A stretch of DNA of 64,000 bases, from positions 19,914,925 to 19,978,924 of the forward strand of contig CM055103.1 of the NCBI GenBank assembly GCA_029204225.1. The letters run 5' to 3'. The translations under genes and the position numbers were made by a program. This stretch comes from Diphasiastrum complanatum. Lineage: Eukaryota; Streptophyta; Lycopodiopsida; Lycopodiales; Lycopodiaceae. Within the stretch, counting starts at the first letter, position 1. Every line of letters begins with the position of its first letter. The notes under the pieces were generated by a model. That model searched no databases, was not told where the DNA came from, and was given only the letters and a program-made list of their open reading frames with translations. Positions 45,635-60,600 of this stretch are shown one piece after another.

Positions 45635-48600
45635 GCGACGGTGCTCTGCTTGCAGATCTACCAGCGTGGATTATCTGCTTGCGGGTATGTGTCCCCCATC
45701 GCCATGGTGATCTGCCCCCATCTGCCAGCGCTATCAGGAGCAGGAGCTATCTGCTCGCAGATCTGGCCCTATCAATGCTATCAGCACCTGATCGCAGACT
45801 CTCATCTGCCTGACTGCCAGCGCCATCTGCTCACAGATCTGCGCGGATCTGGCCCTAGTTTGCCCTATTGCCAACACTACACAGTCTTAAAAACATCTGC
45901 CTGAGATGCCTCGCCGTAAAGAGGCTTTGCCCTTCCTTCCAACACTGCTTCATCATCTTCTTTATCTGCTTCATCTTCTTCTTCCATTTCAGACCCACCT
46001 TCACCTTCTATTCCAATTGCAATCCCTATATCTCCATCAGATCCTATTCTTGCTAATAGTGAATACATTATAGCTGATCCTTTCACCCCAAATACCCCAG
46101 AAGAGGAATCACTCCTGCCTTTAGCCTTTATGATCTCCGTTATTCATGCAGATCAATTACGTTCTTATGAGTATCTCAACAACCATCGAGAAAAACTTTC
46201 TTCTCTTGAAGCTATGATCCATGTTGTGCAAACTCATCTTCAGAAATTGGATTCGTCTATCGATGATATCAAGAAAAAAGTTGCAGCTATCAAAACCGAA
46301 GCTTCCTCTCATTCGACTACTTCAACTAAGATCCAACAGCTTGAAAGTCAAGTGGAACAACATCAAACCGCTATCCGATCTTGGGCAGATGTGCTTAAAA
46401 GTCTTTCAGGTTTGCAGTTGTGAAGGAGGGCGCCCAATATTCAGCATACCCTATTTTGGGTTAGGACAAATTTGTGGCTGGAAAATTGAAGATTTTCAAC
46501 AAGCAACTTTCAACAACCCTATTGAAGTGAGTGTTGATCACACTATTTGGCTTCCTAATTGGGTTTCGGTGTAAGCTTCAATCGAAGCCAACCTAATTTT
46601 CAAGAAGCTGGTTTTTTTGTGCAGAACAACAGCCATCTATCCATTATCTTTTGGGCACTTTCGTTGCAGATTGGAAGACGTCTGGAGCTCCTATTTTCAG
46701 CTTATTGTTTGCTACAAATTTTTGAGTAGATTTGGTTGTGGAAAGGCTCTCTTTCCTATCTACTACAAGCTAAAATTCTATTGGAGGTAATGGCTAAAGA
46801 ATCAGAAGCTATCGGTTCTTTGTTTAGTGAAGATCGGTTGGATGGCACAAACTACTCCTTGTGGAGTTCCATGATGAAGAATCTTCTCATAGCGAAAGGG
46901 CTGTGGGATTTGGTCAATGGTGATGAGGAAAGGCCTCCTTCTTTGGCACCTTCTACACCTCGTGAATCATCATCATCAACATCATCTTCGGAAGAACGAA
47001 AGAAGTGGGATAGAAGGGATGCACAAGCACATTCTATGGTTGCTCTTGTTGTGAACATATCTATCTACCTCATATTAGGTCTTGTAAGACATCTAAAAGT
47101 GGGTGGGATACACTTTATATTATGTATAGAGTCAAAAATCCAGCAAGAGTGGTGTATCTCAAAAATCAACTTTCTTTGTTGAAGATGCAAGAAGGGGATC
47201 AAGTGACCAATCACTTGACGAAGATCAAGGATCTTCGTGAGGAGCTTCTCAATATTGATGAGATAATTGAGGATAATCAATTTGTTTCCATTACTCTCAA
47301 CTCATTACCTTCCTCTTATCTTCCATTTGCTTCATCTTTGAGTATCTCTCTTAGGGGTCATCAACTCTCCTTTGATGAACTTGTTGCCCCTTGATGAACT
47401 TGTTGGGCTTCTTCAAGAGGAGTAAACAAGGCAAAATTTTGCGGGTGACACTGAACAAGATAAAGCTTTTTTCACGAAAGGCAAGGGCAAAGGCAAGTCA
47501 AAAGGAAAGGGGAAGCCTCCTTCCATTGGAGGTCAAAATGTCAACACTCAAAAGAAGAAAGAAAAGTGTCATTATTGCAAGAAGTATGAGCACTTCATCA
47601 AGGATTGTAAGAAGAAGCTTGCGAAAGAGGAGAGTAAAGGAATTGATACTAGTGCTTCACTTGCTACTTTGGAGCAAGAGTTTGAAGCTAGTGGTGATCT
47701 CTTCAACCAAGACTATGCTTTTGTGTCTAATATTGCTTCTACTAGTACTTCTACATCTATGAGAAATTCAGGTTCTGTTTTGCAAGTTGCTGATTTTCAG
47801 CCCATTGAATGGGTGATTGATAGTGATGCTACTCGTCATATGACTTCTCGCAAAGAAGCATTCACTAAATTAGTGAAAGTGCCAAATGGAAGTAAGGTAC
47901 AATGTGCGGATAATGCATCTTATTATGTTCATGGAAATGGAATTCTAGCCATCATTCTGCCTAATGGTGAAGAAAAGTACATTAAGAAGGTGCTTTATGT
48001 TCCGGGAATCAAGAAGAATCTTCTTTCGGTTTCAATTATGTTGAAGCAAGGACTAGTTGTTGAGTTCAAAGAAGATAAGTGTCTTGTCAAGGATCCTAAA
48101 AGATTTCTCTTGATTATTGTTTCGGGAACAATGCATGCTAGCTTATTCATTATGGATATCTATGAGCGACGAATTCCCTCTATATGTCTTGTTGCTTCTA
48201 CATCACAATCATTGGAGTTGGCTGAATTGTGGCACACAAGGTTTGGACATCTCAACTTTGCAAGTTTGAAGAAGCTGAAGACATTTAATATGGTAGAAGA
48301 TATTCCTACTATTGAGCAGCCGGAAGGGCATGTATACGAGGGTTGCATACTTGGAAAGTTTCAAAGGAAACCTTTTCCAATTGATGGAACTATAAGGGTT
48401 CTTGATAAATTTGATTTGGTTCATAGTGATGTTTGTGGTCCAATGAGGACCGAATCCATTGGAAAGTGCATCTATTTTGTGACTTTTATTGATAACTTTT
48501 CCCATTTTACATGGATCTATCCTATGAAGGCTAAATCGGAAGTTGTTCAACATTTCAAAGATTTTCTAGCAATGGTGGAAAATCAGTTTGGGCAATCTTT

Positions 48601-51600
48601 GAAGACCCTACGCACCGATCGAGGAGGGGAATACATCAACGGTACGTTCGGTGCATTTCTTCAAGAGAAGGGAGGAACTTGGGCAATGGGTATTGAGTCT
48701 AATTTCTAGATCGTGGCAAACTGTATCCTATTCAGTAGGTAGTAGGTAACATGTCAAGTTAGTCCTCGGTGAGCCTTTAACTTCAATCTCTTACAATTAG
48801 TATAGATGAGAGCCAATGGTAGAAAGCTTGAGTAGTAAGAGTGTTGCATTTTTTATGGGGTTTTCCCAAGGATTACCAGCTAGAGGTTAGGAGGAACCAG
48901 CTTCTTACCCTCGATGATGCGGTTCGCTTCGCCCGCATATACAATGACACTCGTATAGTGGCAAGCCTAAGCCTGGCGTATTGCCCGAAGCAAAGGGCAA
49001 GAAACCATTCTTTTCAAAGAGAGGAAAACAAAAGGCGAAAGAATTATCTTCGGGTCCTAGTAAATCAAAGAATAGATCTACCATGGACCGGAGACCTTTG
49101 CGAAAGCCAGAAGCGACAATTTGTGCTTCAATTGCATGGAACCAGGTCATATGGCAAAGGACTCCCCGAAAAAAGGAGGCAACTTAAAGGGGCTTCATAT
49201 AAGTATTGATCTTTTGTTTGCAAATAATTTTGTATGTGAGGTTTTTGACCCCACAATCTAATTAGGATGAATGGGGTCGTTGGTGGCCAAGCCTTATCAG
49301 TTTTATTCGGTGACGATTCTACACAATATTATTAGCTTTAAATTGTTGTAGAGGCTAAAAATGGAAACAAGGCAAAGTGACCTCCGATACGTGGTGAAGC
49401 TGGCCACGGGAACATAAAGCCAAGTATGGGACCATATAGTTCCTCATCTACCGGTTCTAATTCAAGCCTACAACGATAATTAGACTTTCATATTATGAAT
49501 CTGGATAAAGTAGATGTAATACTTGGAAAGGGATGGTTCTACGAAGGAATAAGTCGTTAAAGAAAAGCTATGTAACCCACAATTTGTCCTTCTTGCAAAG
49601 CAGCTCACTCATTGAATTAAATGGAAATGTGGATATTTCTTCTCCTTATATGCTTTCTGCTTTAGAAACGTTAGAATGCATGGATATGTGGACTACGATT
49701 TGTAGGTGTGTTGGTTAAAGGATTTTACTTTTCATAAGGAATGCAATTTTCAAAGTTATAACATGCAATTTGCACTAATGTCTAATCATGTAAAAGAAGA
49801 AAATTTGTCGGAGGGTGAAACCTTTAGAAGACTTAGATAGGAATTTTTTCCCAAAGCAGCTTTCTGAGGGTCTTCCTCCCTTTAGGGGAGTTGACCATAG
49901 TCTTAAACTCCTTCCTGGTAGCTCGCCTATAGCTTTGTTCCCTTATAGGATGAGTACTACCTAAGAGGACAAAGTTTATAAGCAACTGCAAAATTATCTT
50001 AAGATGGGCCATGTAAGTCCTAGTAAGTCCCCTTGGGGGGTTGCCAGTTATTCTAGTTGATAAAAAAGACGGAGGAACTCATTTGTGTGTAGACTATAAG
50101 GAATTAAGTAAATCAACTATTAAAAATTATTACACCTTACCTCGAATGGATGAGCTGGTTGATCGATTACATGGTGCAAAGTACTTCATCAAAATCGATT
50201 TGAGATCAGAGTATCATCAGATTCGAATTAAGAGTGAGACAGTGGAGAAAACTTGGTTTAGGACTAGGTATGGCCATTATGAGTTCCTAGTCTTACCATT
50301 TGGTTTGACGAATGCTCCTGCGACTTTCCAACATATGTTGAACCATCTCCTCTGTCCATATCTGAAAAAGTTCTTCATAGTTTACTTAGATGATATTCTC
50401 ATCTATAGTAAGACCTTAGAGGAGCATGAAGAGCATCTCAGGACTGTCTTAAGGTTACTTAGACAGGAGAAGCTTTTCACCAAGGAATCCAAATGTGAGT
50501 TCTTTCAAAAGAGACTATTTTATCTCGGTCACGTTATTTTGGACCATGGGTTGGAGATGACCTTAATAAGGTCCGTAAGGTTTGTGAGTGGCCTATACTC
50601 CTAACATCCGTGAGGTTAAGTCCTTTCCGGGCTGTATGGGGTATTTTCATCGGTTCATCAAGGGTTATGCGATAATTGCATTACCCTTCACGAATGTCCT
50701 TAGAAGGGCGAAAGAAACTAGATGACACGGTGAGTTAAGTCCTCCAATTACTTGAACTAAAGAGATGAATCAAAGTTTTCAGAACCTCAATGTGTGTCTA
50801 CAATGCTTATTCTACACATAGTCGATCCTAACAAGTCGTAAGTGCGTGAGACGATGCTAGCGACTAAAATGATGATATTAGGGCCCAAATCCTGCATGAA
50901 TATCATGACAACCCGTGTGCAGGGCACCTTGGCTCACAAAGAATGCTTGACCTAATAAAAAGGAACTTTTGTTGACCAAATCTAAAAGGTCAGGTGGAAG
51001 CGTATGTTCACAAATGTGGACAATGCTAGGTAAATAAAGCTGAAAGACTTAAGGCAATTGGTTTGTTGCTTCCATTGGAGATTCCCGAAAGAAAATGGGG
51101 ACTTCCTCGGACGGGAAAGCAAACTGATGCTATTTGGGTTATACTTGACAGGCTAACCAAAATGGTGCAGTTCATTCCAACCAAGCAGTCTGTCAAAGCT
51201 TTTGAACTTGCTCAACTTTTTGTTAAAAAGTTTTTCAAGTTGTTTGGTTTGTCAAAAGCTAGTTCAGTTAGAGGTTCTAACATCCGTTGCAATGTTTGAT
51301 AGAATCATGGTTCGAACCAGCTGGTTTGGATTTGCCCAATTCGAACAACGGTTCGGTTTGAACCACTGCTGATGAAAATCCTTTTTTTATATCAAGAGTA
51401 AGACCATCATCCATGCATGTAGGTAATGGAAAAGCGAATCTTCTCAAAACCATCACTAATGTGCGTCACTTCGTCGTGATCCAAAAATCAAGTACCGAAC
51501 TGTTGAAGTAACATGTTGGAAGGTCATAGTTGTACAAGTTTATGTGCTTGTCTGAGGTCTCCCATCTAGATTCTAGATGCAATCTAAAATTGGAGGAAGG

Positions 51601-54600
51601 ATTGGACCTAACATAAAACTCCAGCATGCCTCAGCCCTCTTGTATCTAGATTCTACGAGCTTGAGGTGCCTGGTGTAGTATCTTGCTTGAGGCTTCTCAT
51701 CAACACATCTCAACTTCGTATCTCATGAATTAATATTAGGTCACAATTCACATGTGTCTTCGAACACAATCAAAGTGGTATTGTCCATGGCTGCCACACA
51801 GATTTGAAACCAAGAAAGAGAGAGAATTGTGCAAATGGGTTGCAATCCACCACCCCCTCCTCTTTTACAAGAAACAAGGCAGTGAGGGTTGCCCGATTCG
51901 AACCGGCCAGGGTGGTTCGAACCGGAAAAAAAAATTTCCAAAACATTGTTTTGGCTCTTTGGGGTTTTTTTTTTTTTTTGAATCTAGTTCGAACCGACTC
52001 CGAATGGTTCAAACGGTTCGAACCGCGATTCGTGCAACTATGCATCTCTCACCCCTAGCTAGTTCACATCTTGGCTGTGCACAAGCGCCCACCATCCACC
52101 TTCTCCTAGGTAGATAGAATGAATAGTAATTGAGACTTCCTCCCTTTGTATACCTCCAAGGTAGGAGTCTCCAAGCCAAGCATACATGCTAGATCACGAC
52201 AAATGGCAACCATGCAGGTTCACGAGTCATTGGTCAAGTCAACAGGCCCAGTTGACGTTCGGTCCCAAGTCAATGCTTTATGGTACCTTTCGAATCGCCT
52301 TTTCGAACCGTGTTTGAATCAGGAAAGAATCGACTTCTCCAGGTTCGAACCGGCGAATCAGTTCTAGGGTCCCCTCCCCCCGCCTTCCCTTAGTTTCTAC
52401 CCTTCGATTATGTCAAAAACAAGTGCTTTCTTAGTGTTAACGGGTAACATTCACATTATAATTCGTGATTGGTCGAAAGTGAAATTTGAATCCTAACGTG
52501 CAACTCCTAAGCCTTGTTACCTAACAATACCTGTCACTTGTAATTTAAGGTTCTTGATCCATCTGTTGTCTGTAATTTTAGCTATGATCTATTTGATATC
52601 ATTTGTGACATTAGCTAGTAACTACCAACTTCCATACATGAGTAGAAAGAATGATCATTGTTACTTGTCTCCTTGGTACGATACCGAGTGCCGTTCTCTT
52701 CATCAGTCAGTAACCTACTCACACATCCACGCCCCACATCTGCTTCGATCTTCCCGACGCTCCTACCATCGTGCTCTCCGTCGTAAGAAGCCTTCCCATG
52801 ATGATTCTGAAGGGAAACGCCTCATTGACCTTCTTTTCAGCTCTTCTTCGGGCACTTTTTGGCGTGAGTTCATTCCTCGCTCTCCACCACCTCTCCTGAA
52901 GGACCTCCGCATTTGGACTGATTATGCTACTAGCCTGTACACGGTCCCTACCGACTCACCTATCTCCATATCTCCACGGCCATCTGAGTTCTCCTTCTTC
53001 ACATCTGACATGGTACTTGCAGCCATTAAGAAGATGAAGTCCCATAGGGCCAGAGACATCGAAAACCTTGAATCTGAACGCCTTTCCCATGCCTCCGACT
53101 TACTCGCCCCCACTATTGCCACCCTTCTTAACTCCGCAGTTGTTTCTGGTTTCCCATCCTCCTGGTGCACTAACGTTATCCACCCCATCCATAAGAATGG
53201 TGACCCCATAATTCCGAGTAACTACCGAACCATAATGATTGGGCATGTCCTGGCGAAACTATATGGTACTATATTACAGTCTGTTGTGAGCTCAGAAGCG
53301 GAGACTAGGAGACTACATGCCATGGGTCAGGCTGGTTTTCGAGCCCATTATTCTACTGCTGATCACATCTTCACATTGTGTGCCTTGATTGAGGAGGCTA
53401 AGCACAGGAGAGAGAGGGTTTACTGTTGTTTTGTGGACTTCAGGAAAGCCTTTGATTCTGTTCCTCGCTCATTGCTCATTCAGAGACTTCGAGACCTCGG
53501 CTTCTCCAACGACATTGTTCTTGCTGTGATGACACTTTATGAGCGGGGCCTGGGCTGTTTCCGACATAGCAGTGGCATATCTGATCACATCTAGAGTACT
53601 ATTGGGAAGAAGCAGGGTTGTTCCCTCTCACCAGTCCTCTTTGGCTTGTATATTGATGAGTTGGAGAGAGTAATTACACAGGGTGGTGGTCCTAGCTGCA
53701 AGCTTGGTGCTATCCTCCTTTATGTCGATGATGTGGTATTGGTCTCACCAACCAGAGAGGGTCTACAGCGACAGTTGGATTGCTTGCATGAGTTTTGTAC
53801 CAAATGGGGCCTAGGGGTGAACATTGGGAAGACCAAGGGTATGGTCTTCAACACTTCGAGAGCATTCATGCAGCGACAGGAGCTTACTTTGGGTGGGCAG
53901 GTTCTAGAGGTGGTCCCTTCCTATACATACCTGGGGGTCCTTTTCTCAGGTCCTATTTTTAGCATGAGACAGGCCGCTACCACTCGACTGGGGAAGGGAC
54001 ATGCTTCCCTTGTTCAGCTAGAGCGATTTTGCTTCCGGAAGTCCATCCAAGATGCTCGCAGTAAGTGTCGCCTCTTTGATACCATTGTTACTCCCACAGC
54101 TTTATATGCGGCAGAGACATGGTGTACAGGTCTCCCTTCTTCACACTGGGCCAGTCTCTCACGATTACAAACCACCATGCTAGCTCGGCTGATTCGAGCG
54201 AAGCCTTTTGTTCCACATGAGATTCTCTTGGCCGAGTTTGCAGTTCCACCTATACAGATTGAGGCAGTTCTTCAGCTCATCAACTATATACATAGGAGAC
54301 AGGCATTACCAGAGATAGACAGGTGATACATACAGGTTGCACTATCCTCTTCACATCGTCTTCACAATCAGGGCTACAGGTTATCATGGTTCTCTCAGGC
54401 CTCTCACCTCCTACTTGCTTCATTTGGCATCTCCATCACAGAGCTCCCCTCAGGCACACATCAGTATATCAGACGCTTCCTCTATCGCACATATCTTGAG
54501 CGGACTTGGCGTAACCAGTTAGGGGTTAAGCCAGCTTTCTACCGGACTCATTTCTTGGAGCTAGATGCATCAGGGACCCCAGTCATGCCACGCTACTTGG

Positions 54601-57600
54601 ACTCGGGATTGTCACATTGCCTCATATTTACATTGGGGCAGCTTAGGGTGTCCTCTCATCAGCTAGCTATTGAGACTGGGAGGTTCCATGGTATTCCCAG
54701 AGAGGAGCTGATTTGCCAGTTATGTTCTCTAGGTGAGGTGGAGTCTGAGGAGCACTTTATCTTTAGGTGCCCTATATATTATGAGATCAGAGGCCGATAT
54801 TATTGCTTGTTCTGAGGGATGCCTACCACTCTACGCTCTCTCATAGCTTATGAGGACCCACGATGTGTCGCTCTGATGGTACGTGAGATGTCCATACTAC
54901 GGAGAGATTTATACGAGACACACCAGCATTTTACCTCACGGCCATTGATTACTTCATTCTTTACTAGGCAGAGATCACGTGATTCAGTGCTTGATGATGA
55001 GGATTTTATGACGACGACGAGGATGATGGCCGCTTTCATGGTCATAGAGATCAGAGACAATGTACCTCCCACCATCATGTTACTACCAGGATTACCAGAC
55101 ATCCTACATAGAGGCGTACTACTATTACACATGCACATGCTCATGCTCACAGACGACGCTGGCAGACTCCAGCGCTTCCCCATTCTATGACTCGCATCAC
55201 ATCTTTTTACAGCATCAGTACAGCAGTAGCAGCACAGCCTTGACATCCTACTATAGATACAGATGATTACTATGCGCACACTCTCACATACATGTCTATT
55301 TTGGTTTGCACTAGATGTTTTTTTTTATTACAGTTTGGAGACGTTTTTATACGCTCCCATGGTTACCACATACTTGACATGTACTTCATTATTCTTATAT
55401 GCCTTTTGGCATGGAAAAGACATTAATAAAGCTTTCTTTCTTTCTTTCTTTTCTCTTTGTGGAAAATGCAAAAAAAAAAAAACGGTTCAAACCGTTTTTT
55501 GTTTTTTTTTAAATTTAAGTTTTTTTTTTCCGGTTCGAAAAAAAAACGGTTCAAACCGGCAGTTCGACTCAACTATGCAAGTTAGGGTTCGGGACCCAAG
55601 GGGTTGGGTCTCTAATATTAGGCCACATGGTCAAAACATGTATCTCATTTCCGGCAATAATAGGAGCCAATATCCCTTCAACATGGAAGTAAAAAGTCCA
55701 TACATGGTCTAGGCTCTAACTTTTCTTTAAAAAAAATTATTGAAAGCATAAGATAATACCTTGGCAGGTAGTAGTAATGGGCTTGCAGATTTTAGCTGAT
55801 TGTCAAGAACAGGCATGATAAGTTGCATCCCACTGCCTTGGGAGCTGTAACCCACACGCTCATATGAACCTACAGCATCATATGTATAGACACACCCCTT
55901 GCCTGTTTGACAAAGAGCTAGAATTATCAAAACATAATGCTATATAATCAAATAGTTCTAAAATAGAAGCCATGCTTTTTGGTGGAAAAACCAAGAATGA
56001 AAAGACACTGGACACTGGAGATTAATAAAGTAAGGCAGCACCTTCATTATCCAAACCACCAACGACATTGAAGGCATAGTATGGGAAAAAACGTTTGTAG
56101 TAGAGCGTATTTGATAGCAGTTGTGCCATAGCTGGGCAGCTCATTTGCTTGTTATGTTCATGTTGATATATCTGCAAAGATGACAGAAAGATGTTCTCGT
56201 CAACCCTGACAGCCATAAAATTGCTAACAGGTTTCGTGTAATTCTCCAGTTGAAGGGTTAAATAAACAGTGATACTTTTCAAAAACAGAAACTCAAAAGT
56301 CTCCTAAAAAGTCATAAGAATCTAACTACTGTTAAATTCACCAAAAGAGCTATTTGCACCATCCACTTGTGTATTTTAGAAATTAACCGAGATGTGGCTA
56401 AATCTACAAACATGGACAACATCATTTTTGGGGGGAATTGAAAGAGAGCACACTCCAATCTAAAATGGAGTATTCAATGACTTGAGTGCAAGGTTAGAGC
56501 AGCCGAGATAAAGATGAAGCACAGTTGGATAACATTCCAATCATCAGTATGGGAAAGCGGGCTAGCATATCCTTCGTTCTCAGTTAAGTCTTTTTTACAC
56601 AATGGCGTAGGTTGAAAGTTTCATTTACAAATTCCCAATCTTTGTTTAAGTTCATTCTTGCAGCAACTAACAAAGTTCTATCCTCAAGGCCCCTTCAGCC
56701 ATGAAGAATATCCAGTCATGATAGTCAGATGTATTAACAATGTTTCTATCAAAGATACCATGCAACTCGAGACACATGTTGGGCTCCACCTACGGCACTC
56801 TCCTCACAACCCTAAAGACTCCTTGTATCACCTGCTGTCAGATCTTGGACAAGTCTTCCTTCCTGAATTTCCTCCTGGATAAATTACTGCTTTCCAAAGA
56901 CTGCTGGGAAGTTAAGAAAAGTACCCTTCAACGACTTGATGGCAATGATGTACAGGTTGGATGCCAGATAATATAGGGCCTTCTGATTTTAAATCACTTA
57001 AACTTTGATTGAATAAATAGAAACGTGGCTTCGACTTTAGGGATTTAACCTTAAAGCTCTGGGTTAAGAGTCTAAACTAGTGCAAAGTTCAAACCCAAAT
57101 TTGTTGAATTACCTGAGGTTTCAACAAAAATATAATTTGTGTGTGAACTTGCACAAACACACCTGTTACCATGTCATGGGGCAGTCTGATGGCTCTTGAT
57201 AGTCTGGTAAATGTCAATTGAGCTTGTACCCTAGATAAGTCCTTTAGGGTTTACAATGTATACTTCTATTCATGTAAAATATGAGTTATGTTCTATGGTT
57301 TACAGTATATCAGCATTAGGATCATAGTTGCACTGCATTTCTAGAAACGCGTCCAGAAACATGTTCAGAAACGCGTTTCTGGTATCAAATTAAAGCATTA
57401 ATTAAGGGCAGTACATTTATGTAGGTTGCCGAATGTTTCGATTACAGTGTGGTCCAGTTCAGGTGCATCAATTCCTACTGGATTTTGTCAATCCCTATTG
57501 ATTTTTTAACAACTGTTTTTTTGTTTTTCAGAGATTCTGAATCCAGAACACGTTTCTAGAAACGTTTTTCTCCAGAAATGCGTTTCTGTGCAACTATGAT

Positions 57601-60600
57601 TAGGATTAGCGTACTAAGGATCATGGTTTTAACTTAAGTGTAACTAAAGAAATGTCGATAGTTGAAAAGCTTATCATATGTAGTATATTATAGATCACCT
57701 TTTTTAAGCGTTTAGGGTTTTCCAATACATCAAGATGAAGGATTTAGGGCCAAGGTCTAAAATCTAGTACTTATATATATATACTATGTTAAAATTTCTT
57801 TGAATGTTGAAATTCAGGATAAAATGGTAGCCTTAGAAATTGGATTGGAGATACATGATTGTGTTAAGAACACACGTCACACATAATGGCATCACATAAG
57901 AAACATATAGCAATGTTCAACTAAATATAATGCAATCAACATGACAATAGTGTGTACGTCCATTTACAAACGATCACTACTAAGCATCCCCTATAAAGAA
58001 ACTTGTAGACATCAGAATCACAAGTTACTGTGTGACCAGCAAAGATGTTACTTATACAGCTCTAATTTTCTTAAGGGAACCTTCCAATATGATATCAAAT
58101 TAGGGCTGCACCTCCAACAACACAGTCAGCAAGTATCTGGAAAGTACTGAAAATGCATATGACTAAATGGACCGTATCAACAAAGAAGACCAACAGGCCA
58201 TGGTGGTGTACACAGATCCCAAGCTATCCGTAAGGACCATGAATGGCAAACACCATCAGTAGGATGTAGGTCAAAAGCGTCCGAAGTTGTCTAGACCACA
58301 ATTGCCATATAGCAGTAGGTAAGAAAAGATCGAGATGTACAAAGAGATCCCAACTTCCAAGCAAGGTCTCTGTCATTAACTATATCACAAGGTAGACCAT
58401 ACAGTCTAAACAGCTTTTCTACAAAAAGCTGTGCTAACTCTGAGACTTTGATTGTGGTCTTTGTAGGGATAAACTATCCACTACAACGCAAATAGCATCG
58501 TGACCATTCGTCGTTCTGGGCAAACCAATGATAAAGACCATGGATATACTTTCCCATTCATTATTGGGAATATCCAATGTGTAGTAAACCTCCCATCTTC
58601 AACCTTTCGACTTTATTCATCTGCCATTGTGTGCACGTCAAAACATAATGCTCAATGTCATTTTTCATCTTCGGCCAATAAAACAATTTCTTGACTAAAT
58701 CAAAAGTTCTGTGAATGCCCGGGTGCCCGGCAGTAGGACTATTGTGACACTCATGCAGGATTCGATTCCGGACATCGAAGTTTTGAGGACACAAACTTTC
58801 CCTTTTCAGAAAAGCATTCCATTACGAATGGAATAATTAAAGTCTACCTTAGTAGGTATATCAGTTTCCTGCATTCCAATGAGGACTGGACTCCAAATCC
58901 TACCAAAGGTTGAGTCTGATTCATAAAGACCTACTAGGGACCGATAAAAATCAGCCGAGATTTCTACAAAACACAGCTGATTTATTTCCAGTAACCTGCT
59001 GAGAGCATCAGCAACCTGATTCTTCTCTCCCTTGCAGTATTTGATCTGAAAATCAAATTCTTGCATTAATTCAACCCATCTAGCCATCCTTCCCCGTAAA
59101 TCTATGGCATCACAGAAATACCGTAAGGATTGGTGATCGGCATACACTTCAAATTTGAGATTTTGGCATATTGTATGAGGGATCATCACCTAATCTTTTT
59201 GGATTTTCAGATTCGGACTATGCTGGAGATGTAATGGATAGGAAATCCATTAGTTCTTATTGTATTTTCATGGGTGTCATGGGTGATGGAGCTATATCAT
59301 GGATGTCAAAGAAACAAGTCACTATCTCATTGTCATCTAGTGAGGCCAAGTACAAAGCTCTTACACATTGCACAAAGGAGATGGTGTGGATCAAGAGGAT
59401 GATCAAGGATCTTCACTTGCTGGATTTTTTAGAGAGTCCAATCATCTTTTGTGACAATCAATCAGCCCAAAGAATGGCATCCAATCCTACCTTTCATGCT
59501 AGGAGCAAGCATATTGAGATACAATATCATTTTGTGAGAGAGCAAGTCATTGCAAAGGAGGTGGAGCTTCAACATGTGTCTTCAAGGGAATGTGTAACTG
59601 ATATCTTCACCAAAGCATTGGTAAAAGACTAGTTCATGAAGCATAGGACTTCACTTGGAGTGTTATCAAAGTCTATGCTAAAACTAGCTGAAGAGGGAGT
59701 GTGAAAGATTCAACTAGTTTCATCACATTTTGCTATATTTCCATATTTGGCATATTGAGGCCAAAACTTGTTTTAGACTTAAAGGTTGAATTTTCAAATT
59801 TCATAAGTCTAAATTTGATTTGAATAGGCACTTTTTGAAAGTGTGGGAAAGTTAGAATGCGAGTTGGAGTAGATTCAAATTTGAATAGTTGGGTACATCG
59901 AATCTAGACCCAAAATTAGTAGGGTTAGCATTTTGGTGGGAAAGCCAAGTGGCCAAATAGGGTTTGGACATGTTATAAAAGGATGTAACTCGTGGAGAGA
60001 ATAATATTCTCTCTTCTCTATCTCATTTCATGCTTATACATGGTTCTCTTGGGTTCTACTATCCATTGGTGCACTATCTCGGTGATTGCTTGCAATTCTA
60101 TGTGTAGAATGCTATATTTGCTATTTTTGGATCCACACGTGTGAAATACAGTAGCTTGCTAGTTTTGTCCGGATAGCAACAGTAATTTTTCATTTCATTC
60201 AAGTTTGATCAAGTTCTATTGGTGTTTGCATCTCATTTTGTGTGTAGATGCTGATTTTTCTACATTGGTGAGTTTGGTAGTGTATTTCTCTTTCTAACCA
60301 AAGATCATTCAAGTAGATTGGATCTTAAGGATCTGAAATATTTCACAGATTGATCTACACACTCTATAGCATACTTAGGCGCATGGGAGCCTCATCCCAA
60401 ATGATCAGTCGACATGCCATCAAAAGCGTACCTAACGCAGATTGCTTAGAAATGTTGCATGTCGAGCTCTCATTCAATTCCGTTGGAGGAATTTTAAATC
60501 GAGAGTGTGCGGTCCTACCACCTGTCATCAACAGTGCAACAATCCCATATGATGCAACTGCCAATGCTATCCACCCTTGTGCACGCATGTACGACAACAT

